From contig CACZAC010000035.1 in the NCBI GenBank assembly GCA_902779125.1, forward strand, positions 1 through 32,797: a stretch of 32,797 nucleotides of DNA, read 5' to 3'. The notes beneath the pieces are model-generated. The model saw only the letters and a list, made by a program, of their open reading frames with translations, had not been told where the DNA came from and did not search any database. Position 1 is the stretch's first letter. Each line of letters begins with the position of its first letter. This DNA is from an uncultured Bacteroidales bacterium. Lineage in GTDB: Bacteria; Bacteroidota; Bacteroidia; Bacteroidales; Muribaculaceae. The translations under genes and the position numbers were made by a program. Below are positions 1-6,898 of the stretch, one piece after another.

Positions 1-1305
1 CAAGATCCGCGCATGGCTCGTGGACTTCGCCAAGAAACACAATCTGGAGTACAAAATCGACAAGACCGGTAACGTGGCCATCTTCAGGCCCGCCGCTCCC
101 GGCTACGAGAAGTGCAAGGGCATCGTGCTGCAAGGTCACATGGATATGGTCGCCGAGAAAGGTCCCGGCTCGACCCACAACTTCGACACCGACCCCATCG
201 AGACCATCATTGATGGCGAGTGGGTACGTGCCAACAACACCACGCTGGGTGCCGACGACGGTATGGGCCTGGCAATCGCTCTGGCTGCCGTTATCGAGCC
301 GACGCTGCAATGCGGTCCCCTGGAGGCTCTCGCCACCGTCGACGAGGAGACCGGCTTGACTGGTGCCAGCAATATTGAGGCCGACATGCTCGTGGGTTCA
401 AGTTCAACTACAAGCCCGAGCCCGCACCCAAGGATCGCACCTACTTTGAAATCAAGTTTGAGCATCTGCACGGCGGTCACAGCGGTGCCGACATCCACAT
501 GGGCTTCGCCACCACGACCAAGCTGAGCAGCCGTCTGCTGTGGAACATCGGCGAGGAAATGGACTATGTGCTTGCCAAAATTGACGCCGGTAACCTGCAC
601 AACGCCATCGCACATGCCGCTACCCTCGTTATCGGTATCAAGCCCGAGGACAAGGAGAAGCTGAGCGTCGTGCTCAACACCTTCATCGCCGAGGTGAAGA
701 ACGAGTACAAGCGCACCGAGCCCAAGATGGAAATCACCTGCAATAGCGTTGACGCTCCCGAGACCATCATCGACACCGACACCGCCCGCCGCGTTGTCAA
801 TGCCGTTTATGTAGCTCCTCACGGCATCGACGCCATGAGCATGGAGATTCCCGGTCTCGTTGAGACCTCGACCAACCTCGCCAGCGTGAAGATGCGCCCG
901 GGAAACCAGATTGTTGTCGAGATGTTCCACCGCTCGTCGCTCGAGAGTGGCAAGTATGACCTGACCCACAGGTGCGAGGCTATCTTCCGCATGGCTGGTG
1001 CCAACGAAATCATCAGCGAAGGCGGCTATCAGGGCTGGGAGCCCATCAGCGACAGCCACCTGCTCTCGGTTGCCAAGGACTCGTGGGAGAAGCTCTTCGG
1101 CGTTCGTCCCGAGGTTCGCGCTATCCACGCCGGTCTGGAGTGCGGTCTGTTCCTCAAGGCACGTCCCGACATGGAGATGATTTCCTTCGGTCCCACCCTG
1201 CGTGACGTTCACTCGCCCGCCGAGCGCTGCCACATCCCCGCCGTAGATAAGGCCTGGAAGCAAGTTCAGAACATCCTCAAGGTCATTGCCGAGGAGAGCA
1301 AGTAA
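1..1305 (+). pseudogene. pepD: Aminoacyl-histidine dipeptidase (PepD, M20), 5'-truncated by window, internal deletion plus frameshift
   Basis: PepD-type M20 metallopeptidase that would hydrolyse Xaa-His and other dipeptides in the cytosol. The window starts inside the gene; the first frame reads in from base 2. Visible M20 motifs are GHMDMV (first metal His/Asp), LGADDGMG (bridging Asp) and DEETG (catalytic Glu), then in the second frame HGGHSGADIHMG and the C-terminal HAGLECGLF, which carries the last metal His. Near bases 390-405 the frame changes: the upstream frame ends its similarity at EADMLVG and the downstream frame resumes at FKFNYKPEPAPKD. Compared with remembered E. coli PepD, about 20-25 residues around the conserved DSEEEG and GCAGGID motifs are absent, and the missing length is 3n+1 bases. 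The lost Asp is a zinc ligand, so the product should be inactive even if the frame were restored. A sequencing or assembly error could restore the frame but would not easily explain so many missing residues. Confidence 0.85.
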
Positions 1306-1312
1306 ATTAAAT

Positions 1313-1390
1313 AGTTTTCAGTTTTCAGTCGTCAGTTGTCAGCGGCATCCGCTCTCAACTGAAAACTGAAAACTGGAAACTGAAAACTGA
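1313..1390. repeat. Inverted (AGTTTTC)n intergenic repeat
   Basis: The gap between pepD and the DUF3127 gene holds two arms of a heptad repeat. Bases 1313-1329 read AGTTTTCAGTTTTCAGT, and bases 1358-1374 are its perfect 17-nt reverse complement; the right arm then continues with more CTGAAAA units to 1390. Transcribed, this can form a long A-U rich hairpin that could separate the two genes, but there is no clean T-run after it. Similar CAGTTTTC tracts are scattered between genes in many Bacteroidales genomes (from memory), so it is probably a dispersed element rather than a dedicated regulator. Confidence 0.75.
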
Positions 1391-1397
1391 GAAGAAA

Positions 1398-1811
1398 ATG
1401 GACATCAAAGGTAAGATTATCCAGAAGATGGAGCCCGTGGGCGGTGTTTCCAAAGCTGGCAACCAGTGGAAGAAACAGGAATATGTCCTCGAGACGCTCG
1501 ACAGCTATCCCAAGAAGGTGAAATTCGACTTCTTTGGCGACCGTGCTGACCAGTACCCCCTTGAGGTGGGTGATGTCATCACGCTGAGCTATGACATCGA
1601 GAGCCGCGAGTTCAACGGCCGCTGGTACACCGACATCCGTGGTTTCAAAGCCATGAAGGAAGACGCAGCCGCCGCTGCTGCCGCACCAGCACCCTATCCC
1701 ACTGCAGGGGCACCAGCCCCCGAGCCTGCTGCCGACGGTATGCCCACTCCGCCGCCTCCTGCTACCCCCTTCGAACAAGGTGGTGACACAGGCGACGACC
1801 TGCCCTTCTAA
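1398..1811 (+). CDS. DUF3127 OB-fold-like protein with SSB-like C-terminal tip
   Basis: 137-residue protein matching the Bacteroidetes DUF3127 family. Residues 1-90 form the compact beta-rich domain (MDIKGKIIQKMEPVGGVSKA, later GRWYTDIRGFKAM). A low-complexity Ala/Pro linker follows, about residues 93-125, and the protein ends in GDDLPF. That layout of small OB-like fold, disordered Pro/Ala linker and acidic tip ending in Pro-Phe copies single-stranded DNA-binding protein, whose last residues (DDDIPF in E. coli) recruit repair proteins. The biochemical role of DUF3127 is not established to my knowledge; a nucleic-acid role is inference. The ATG at 1398 follows a purine-rich stretch (GAGAAGAAA), and a strong terminator closes the unit at 1847. 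Confidence 0.85.
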   Translation: MDIKGKIIQKMEPVGGVSKAGNQWKKQEYVLETLDSYPKKVKFDFFGDRADQYPLEVGDVITLSYDIESREFNGRWYTDIRGFKAMKEDAAAAAAAPAPYPTAGAPAPEPAADGMPTPPPPATPFEQGGDTGDDLPF

Positions 1812-1846
1812 TCAAGAGATTAGCATTTTACATCTATTAAAACGCG

Positions 1847-1882
1847 AGCCGCTGGAGTCTCAATGATTCCAGCGGCTTTTTA
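1847..1882 (+). terminator. Rho-independent terminator after DUF3127 gene
   Basis: A perfect 10-bp GC-rich stem, AGCCGCTGGA at 1847-1856 and TCCAGCGGCT at 1868-1877, has an 11-nt loop and runs into five T residues. It lies 36 nt after the stop of the DUF3127 gene. Confidence 0.92.
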
Positions 1883-1905
1883 TGGTATGCTCGCTAATGC
1901 TCGCA

Positions 1906-1926
1906 GTTTAGCGTTTAGAGTTTAGA
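1906..1926. repeat. (GTTTAGN)n short repeat tract
   Basis: Three imperfect heptads (GTTTAGC, GTTTAGA, GTTTAGA) lie in the 200-base gap between the converging DUF3127 and AlbA-domain genes. It resembles the CAGTTTTC tract upstream in unit length. No coding or regulatory role is visible. Confidence 0.6.
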
Positions 1927-1965
1927 CGAAATCAGAATTGTATTTGTTTTCCTTTACTGACGTGC

Positions 1966-2010
1966 TCGGATGAAACGGATAAAACGGAGGTAACGGAAGA
2001 AACGGAGGAA
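1966..2010. repeat. Tandem array of five 9-nt units (consensus ACGGAnGAA)
   Basis: Five consecutive nonamers start at 1966, 1975, 1984, 1993 and 2002: TCGGATGAA, ACGGATAAA, ACGGAGGTA, ACGGAAGAA, ACGGAGGAA. The array stops one base before the stop codon of the minus-strand AlbA-domain gene, so it is the start of that gene's 3' untranslated region, where the transcript would read pyrimidine-rich YYYYTCCGT units. Confidence 0.85.
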
Positions 2011-2011
2011 A

Positions 2012-2656
2012 TCAATCGCCCACGATGAGACATTGACCGTCGTGGTACTTCAGGGAAACGACGCCCATGCTGTGCAGGGCTGTCACGATGCGGGTGGCAC
2101 TCTCCTCGCTGATGTGAGCCAGTTTCATGTAGCCGTCCAGGGTGATTCCGCCGTGGTTGCGCAGGTAATCGAGCAGCGCCTGTTCGCGCTCGCTGTAGCT
2201 GATGGTCTCGGCGGTGCGTGTCTCCTCGATTTCGGTTTCCTTGCTCAAGATGCGCTCGTGCAGCCGGCTGGCGAGCACATTCTCGTCGGCAACACGGTAA
2301 TAGACGTGCCAATTGCCGTTGTCATCGGGCGCCTCAACGGGCTTTTCCACTGCCTCGGCGATATCGGCCTTGACCACCGACTTGCCGTTGATATTAAAGA
2401 CCTTGAACGCCACATGCTGTTCCGGGCGACAATACATCTGGGCAGCCGTTTCAATCATGTAGATTTCCTCATCGCTGCGCACACCGGCAATATTTCCGTT
2501 GTCCTTCACGCCGATGAGCAAGTGGCCCCCGCTGTTGTTGGCAAAGGCGGCTATCGAGCGGGCAATCTTACGGGCATCGGTAATCTGGTATTTGAAGTCC
2601 TGATGCTCATGCTCGCCCTCAGCAATCAGGTCCTGTATATAATGGCTCTTCTTCAT
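2012..2656 (-). CDS. AlbA_2 (Schlafen-type) putative DNA-binding/regulatory protein
   Basis: 214-residue protein. The N-terminal ~130 residues match the AlbA_2 or 'divergent AAA_4' domain shared with Schlafen proteins: an early acidic/aromatic motif (EHEHQDFKYQI), then ARSIAAFANNSGGHLLIGVKDNG, the family's hallmark (S-x-A-A-F-A-N-x-x-G-G...G-V-x-D-x-G). The C-terminal ~65 residues (from about YSEREQALLDYL to the end) look like a small winged-helix DNA-binding domain. In Bacteroidales such proteins are usually annotated as ATP-binding proteins or transcriptional regulators; the actual ligand is unknown. It stands alone, 63 nt downstream of the C10 protease gene on the same strand. No Bacteroidetes -7 box is obvious in that gap, so weak read-through from the protease gene is possible. 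Confidence 0.85.
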   Translation of the reverse strand: MKKSHYIQDLIAEGEHEHQDFKYQITDARKIARSIAAFANNSGGHLLIGVKDNGNIAGVRSDEEIYMIETAAQMYCRPEQHVAFKVFNINGKSVVKADIAEAVEKPVEAPDDNGNWHVYYRVADENVLASRLHERILSKETEIEETRTAETISYSEREQALLDYLRNHGGITLDGYMKLAHISEESATRIVTALHSMGVVSLKYHDGQCLIVGD

Positions 2657-2719
2657 TAGAACAATGAATAATGCGAGTTAGTACAATGCTCTCTTCGTCA
2701 AAAAAACAACGACGCCGCT

Positions 2720-4666
2720 CTAAAGTCTGAGTTCACGCGTCCTATACCCTTCTTTCACAATATAGTTACCTTGCGGGAGAGAATTCAACTCGATTCCATA
2801 ACGGGACTGAACCTTTTCACTGGGTAAATCAATGACAAGACGGCCACTGTGGTCATAGACTTTAATGCCATTGACATATAGGCCGGTCCCATTGAGCAAA
2901 GCATCGATGAGCGCAGTCACGTCGGCTATCGTCACCACTCCATCAGCATCACAATCAGCAGCATCGACAACAATTGAAGAGGAATTGCCCGAAATGAGAT
3001 AATCAACCAAGGCTGTCACGTCATTGATTGACAATGCACCATCACCGTCCACATCACCTGGAACAACAGGATGAACCACAGTGGTAGTGAGTTCGATATA
3101 GGAGCCTTGATTCTGTTCATAATAGTAAGCCTTGACCGTATAAGTCTTGCCAGTCAAGTCTACAACCGAAGATGGAACCAAGACATCAAAATCCACGTCG
3201 CAACCGCCATAAATGGCACTTCTCACATCATAGTTATACTGATTGCTACCCACTTTGATAGTAATACGGATATCATTCTCAAAGTTGTTCTGAGACGGGT
3301 TTTTCAACGCAAGCCTGAAGGCTGTTCCAGGAGCGGTGCTTTGGAATGAATTCTCGACTTTGCGTATGGATTCTCTCAAGTATAAGTAGGTTTCACGGGT
3401 GAAATCAGGAGCCAGAACCACAGTAGCCTGTCCATTGCTAACGGTCATGTCCATGTGATTAGGCGCATTGTCCCATACGGGCTCCCACGATGCTCCATCA
3501 TCAGGAGAAGAGACAAGCTTCAGCTCATAGCGACCATTCTGCAGATTGCTAGGCAAGGTGGTATAATTCAAACGACTGCCGACCAAACCGCCACCATTGA
3601 AAGAAATGGTAGGACGATTGCTGTCCCTCAAGACCTGCAGCAGCACGCCATTACGATAGATGCCCAAACCAAAGGGCACTGCTCCACCCGTGAGACTACA
3701 GTCACGGATATCCATTTTGAGTTTCAATTGACTACCTAAGGATATGGTCTTGCTGTGTGCACTCAAATCGTTTGCAAAATGGATATTGCTGGACAGTATG
3801 AAAGAATGTGGGCTGAAATCCTTATCGGTCAGACCATCCACAGGATAGAAATCGGTAATCATCGACTGCTCCACATTATAGCAAACTGAACGACCGCCAG
3901 GATGATCATACTGATTGGTATAATTCAGGACATTCAAATCAACATATTTATTGTTAGATGCCCCATGACCGAAATTCGCATGATATTTACCGTCTGATTT
4001 CCTAAAACCGTCAATCACAAAAATATGGGCAACCGACTGGTCATCATAGTTCCACTGTCCTCGATAATAGACGGGGCGACCAGCCTGCAGCTCACGATAA
4101 AGCATCTCTATCCATTCGGGAGTGGAATAGTAAACGCGACGACGATAACGGCTATCAGGATTCATATGCAAATAATGATGAAGCCCCCACATCATCTGCC
4201 CCATATTCTTCGGGGCGCTGGAGGTATAATATGACATCTGCATCGCAGCACCCACTTGATAGACAATGGAAGCAACAGCCTTTTCCGACGCTGTTCCACT
4301 ATATGAAGCGGAATAACTATCCTTCACCTTAGACCATTCCATGGTCATCTGTGAGTAATCTACATCGGTCATAATGCCTGTCTTGGTATTCTGGTAGTAA
4401 CTGTGTCCATAACCATGGGCAGGTTTTTTATACTTTGTCAGAATCTGGGCTACGGCAATGGCACCGCAGCCAGCGGCCGAGTGTACGTTACCGCCAGCCT
4501 GGGTCATCGGACAATACTGATTATAAGGTGTACTCTGATTCCAACTGGTGGTCAACAACGGTCCAACAGATGACTGCGAGAAAGCCAATAATGATGTGCT
4601 TAACAGTGTGACTACTAAACAGGCTCCTTTTTTCAACGATGATTGATAATAATTCTTGGTCTTCAT
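2720..4666 (-). CDS. Secreted C10-family (streptopain-like) cysteine protease with dockerin repeats
   Basis: 648 residues. Signal peptide at 1-30 (hydrophobic core CLVVTLLSTSLLAF). The mature C10 domain follows at once: HSAAGCGAIAVAQ carries the nucleophile Cys67, and VAHIFVIDGF carries His214, followed by HANFGHG where streptopain has its NWGWGG loop. Residues ~285-530 look like beta-sandwich modules. Residues ~536-593 hold two dockerin-like calcium repeats (GDVDGDGALSINDVTALVDY and CDADGVVTIADVTALIDALL). The last ~50 residues (VYDHSGRL... to the C terminus) look like a degenerate type IX secretion or adhesion tail. Unlike streptopain there is no propeptide or Spi-type inhibitor domain between signal and catalytic domain. 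The gene is visibly AT-richer (sampled lines 40-47% GC) than the neighbouring hydrolase gene (a sampled line 63%), which suggests acquisition. The conserved catalytic pair suggests an active enzyme. Confidence 0.85.
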   Translation of the reverse strand: MKTKNYYQSSLKKGACLVVTLLSTSLLAFSQSSVGPLLTTSWNQSTPYNQYCPMTQAGGNVHSAAGCGAIAVAQILTKYKKPAHGYGHSYYQNTKTGIMTDVDYSQMTMEWSKVKDSYSASYSGTASEKAVASIVYQVGAAMQMSYYTSSAPKNMGQMMWGLHHYLHMNPDSRYRRRVYYSTPEWIEMLYRELQAGRPVYYRGQWNYDDQSVAHIFVIDGFRKSDGKYHANFGHGASNNKYVDLNVLNYTNQYDHPGGRSVCYNVEQSMITDFYPVDGLTDKDFSPHSFILSSNIHFANDLSAHSKTISLGSQLKLKMDIRDCSLTGGAVPFGLGIYRNGVLLQVLRDSNRPTISFNGGGLVGSRLNYTTLPSNLQNGRYELKLVSSPDDGASWEPVWDNAPNHMDMTVSNGQATVVLAPDFTRETYLYLRESIRKVENSFQSTAPGTAFRLALKNPSQNNFENDIRITIKVGSNQYNYDVRSAIYGGCDVDFDVLVPSSVVDLTGKTYTVKAYYYEQNQGSYIELTTTVVHPVVPGDVDGDGALSINDVTALVDYLISGNSSSIVVDAADCDADGVVTIADVTALIDALLNGTGLYVNGIKVYDHSGRLVIDLPSEKVQSRYGIELNSLPQGNYIVKEGYRTRELRL

Positions 4667-4683
4667 GTTCTTCTCATTAAACT

Positions 4684-4746
4684 ACACTAATTACACAAAT
4701 TAAGCGAATCTCTGATAAATCAGTTCTATTCGCGTAATTCGTAGTT
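4684..4746. repeat. Dispersed AATTCGYG-type intergenic repeat (copy 1)
   Basis: The gap between the C10 and SGNH genes contains ATTCGCGTAATTCGTAGTT at 4728-4746. Its exact 19-nt reverse complement occurs again downstream of uvrA at 28754-28772. Related AATTACAC/AAATTAAGCGAAT units fill 4684-4709. Both copies sit next to stop codons or gene borders. Confidence 0.75.
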
Positions 4747-4751
4747 AAACT

Positions 4752-5933
4752 CTAGCGGGGGTCGTTGACGCCGGGTTCCTGCGGGATGGGGGTGCCGTCG
4801 AGGACGGCGCGCAGGTAAGGCTCGAGTTTCTGGGCATACCACCAGAAGCCGATGTCGGTCAGGTGGATACCGTCAACAGTGCCCTCGTTATTGGGGCCGT
4901 ACAGGTCCTTACAGGTGATGTAGTAGAGGTTATTGGGATTGTCGGCCTTGAGTTTCAGGTAATTCTTGTGGTACTCGTTATTCTTGGCAGGCAGGTACTC
5001 GCTGTAAAAGCCGCTGTACTTGGCATAGCTGTACATCTGGCCCTCGACCATAAAGATGGGCACCTCGGGGCGCAGGGTGCGCAGGATGTTGACAAAGCCG
5101 TAGGTCACCGTGTCACACATGTCCTTGGTGCAATTGGGGATGGGGTCAAGGATATAGGCTGCGACATCGGGAATCGTCGCCATCGCCTGAGCCATACAGG
5201 AATCCATCTTGCCCTCGCCGCTGAAACCCAGGTTCACGCATTCCACATCCAGGTCACGCTGGATGATGCTTGTTGCCACCATGCCGGGACGGCAGGCACA
5301 ACCGCCTTGCAGGATGCTGGTACCGTAGAACACAAATTTCTTGCCTTCCCTCGGGGAATCCATCATGGGCTGCATGATAACGGCACTGCTGTCCACGCCA
5401 ATCTCTATCCAACGCACACCGTCATACAAAGGCAGATAAATCATGTATTCATGCATCTTGCCGTCCAAGCGGTCCACATACACCTTGCTCTGAATCGAGT
5501 CCTGGCGGGGGCGGATATCATTGTCGATGCGCACGGGACGGTTGCAGTTCACAAACTGCCAGCTCTCGGTGTCTTTGTCCCAGATGTAGAGGTCAGTGCC
5601 CTTGATGCCCGTGTCGGCCATGTGCATCATGTGCATATTGGTCAACAGGTTGTAGCGCACGGCGACGGCACGCGAGTTGGTGGCAAAACGGATAGCCTTG
5701 CCGCTGGTACACGAGGCACGGTCCCACAACGTGGGGCGCACGTTGCCGTAAAACTCCAGGGGGATGCGTGACTTCAGCGTGCGGTCAAATGCCCAGTTGA
5801 TGAGCCTGTAATGCATGCCATCCACATAACGCAACGTGTCCTTATCGGTAAAATCCTGCGCCTGCAGAACACTGGGCAGCAAGGCGATAACCAACATCGC
5901 CAACCCTATCATCTTGGATTTCAGTCTTTTCAT
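4752..5933 (-). CDS. Secreted SGNH/GDSL hydrolase with GxDLY N-terminal domain
   Basis: 393 residues with a cleavable signal peptide (MKRLKSKMIGLAMLVIALLP..., likely cut after LQA at about residue 25). The N-terminal beta-domain, residues ~35-185, contains GIKGTDLYIWD, the GxDLY signature of the domain that precedes SGNH hydrolases in Bacteroidetes. The SGNH part has the block I nucleophile in FVFYGTSILQGG (Ser206), the block II glycine in NLGFSGEGKM, a block III-like DPIPNC, and the block V Asp/His pair in VDGIHLTD (Asp354, His357). It is probably a periplasmic or surface esterase acting on acylated glycans; the substrate cannot be read from sequence. It is encoded just upstream of the C10 protease on the same strand, 85 nt apart, but base composition differs strongly, so the two need not share history. 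Confidence 0.88.
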   Translation of the reverse strand: MKRLKSKMIGLAMLVIALLPSVLQAQDFTDKDTLRYVDGMHYRLINWAFDRTLKSRIPLEFYGNVRPTLWDRASCTSGKAIRFATNSRAVAVRYNLLTNMHMMHMADTGIKGTDLYIWDKDTESWQFVNCNRPVRIDNDIRPRQDSIQSKVYVDRLDGKMHEYMIYLPLYDGVRWIEIGVDSSAVIMQPMMDSPREGKKFVFYGTSILQGGCACRPGMVATSIIQRDLDVECVNLGFSGEGKMDSCMAQAMATIPDVAAYILDPIPNCTKDMCDTVTYGFVNILRTLRPEVPIFMVEGQMYSYAKYSGFYSEYLPAKNNEYHKNYLKLKADNPNNLYYITCKDLYGPNNEGTVDGIHLTDIGFWWYAQKLEPYLRAVLDGTPIPQEPGVNDPR

Positions 5934-6071
5934 ATCAATTCAATAATTATTGTTTTGCCGTATAATAGCTCCAAAAACCAAGCAAAACCTGGATGAGTAA
6001 TTATATTCGAATAAATTCCAATTAAAGTACCAATTAACCTATAAGTGTGTAGTTAATTGATAATCAATTGT

Positions 6072-6887
6072 TTACATTAGGCTTAGGAGTTTGATGGCTT
6101 CCAGGCGGCCGTTATTGAGCAGCGTGGGATAATGGGCGTCGCTGTTGACCACGACAGGCGCGTTGAAACGCTTGAGCATCCCGAAGTATTTGAGGTTGGG
6201 ATAGAACCGGTTGCGCTGCAGCCAAGCCTTGGTGTTGATTTCTATCGTGAGGTGATGGTCCATAATGTTCTCAAACAGGTCAATCACCAGTTTGTCATAC
6301 CATGGTTCCTCGTCGATGCCATCGAGATACTGGCTTGCATTGAAGCCGATTTTATCCATGTGACCGACAATGTCAAATCCACCCTCATCGACCATCGACA
6401 TCATCTGGGAGAAGAATGTCCTGACCACATACTCGATATCGCTGTTGAAGTGCTGCCCCATACGCACCTTAAATGCCTGGAACTTACCGTCAATATCCAC
6501 CATTTCGCTTGGATTGTCAATGGCAGGAATGAAATGCACCGAACCTATGCGGTAATCAAGGGGCAGCGACTTGAAATAGTCGTTGGCGGGTCCGTCGCCC
6601 ACGCTCACATAGTCAATTTCCATCGCGGTATAGAGCTGGATGCGGTCGCCATAGGCTTTGCGCAAGCGCTCCATCTCGTCAAAATAGGTCTGTACGTCAT
6701 CACGGCCCATATTGCACGGGCTATCTACAGATATAGGGGAATGAGGAGTAAAACCCAGATGGGTAAAGCCCTGGGCTATAGCCTCGACCACAAACTCCTC
6801 CATCGATGCATGGCCATCACAGAACTGCGTGTGGGTGTGCAGGTTATACAGGTCGGTAGCTTGTGTTATTCTCTTAAAGTCAAACAT
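6072..6887 (-). CDS. PHP-domain phosphatase, histidinol-phosphatase-like
   Basis: 271 residues of the PHP superfamily, histidinol phosphatase (HisK/HisJ) type. Metal-binding motifs are visible: NLHTHTQFCDGHASM (His17, His19, later His26), the FTPHSP His, the EIDY Glu, the GSVHF His, the VGHMDK His and C-terminal NSDAHYP. These fit a trinuclear metal site hydrolysing a phosphate monoester such as L-histidinol phosphate. It is the last gene of the apparent surA/OstA/mutL unit, 11 nt after mutL, and no other histidine-biosynthesis gene is near, so the true substrate may differ. The 138 bases downstream are AT-rich with only a small TTAATTGATAATCAATT hairpin. Confidence 0.85.
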   Translation of the reverse strand: MFDFKRITQATDLYNLHTHTQFCDGHASMEEFVVEAIAQGFTHLGFTPHSPISVDSPCNMGRDDVQTYFDEMERLRKAYGDRIQLYTAMEIDYVSVGDGPANDYFKSLPLDYRIGSVHFIPAIDNPSEMVDIDGKFQAFKVRMGQHFNSDIEYVVRTFFSQMMSMVDEGGFDIVGHMDKIGFNASQYLDGIDEEPWYDKLVIDLFENIMDHHLTIEINTKAWLQRNRFYPNLKYFGMLKRFNAPVVVNSDAHYPTLLNNGRLEAIKLLSLM

Positions 6888-6898
6888 GATAATACAGA

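Noticed and set aside
136-1263. Long minus-strand open frame opposite pepD
   Set aside because: Antisense shadow of a GC-rich codon-biased gene; the plus strand carries clear M20 motifs.
1932-2312. Minus-strand frame with Ser-Val repeats at its end
   Set aside because: Its repeat residues come from reading the 9-nt DNA array; it overlaps the well-supported AlbA-domain gene in another frame.
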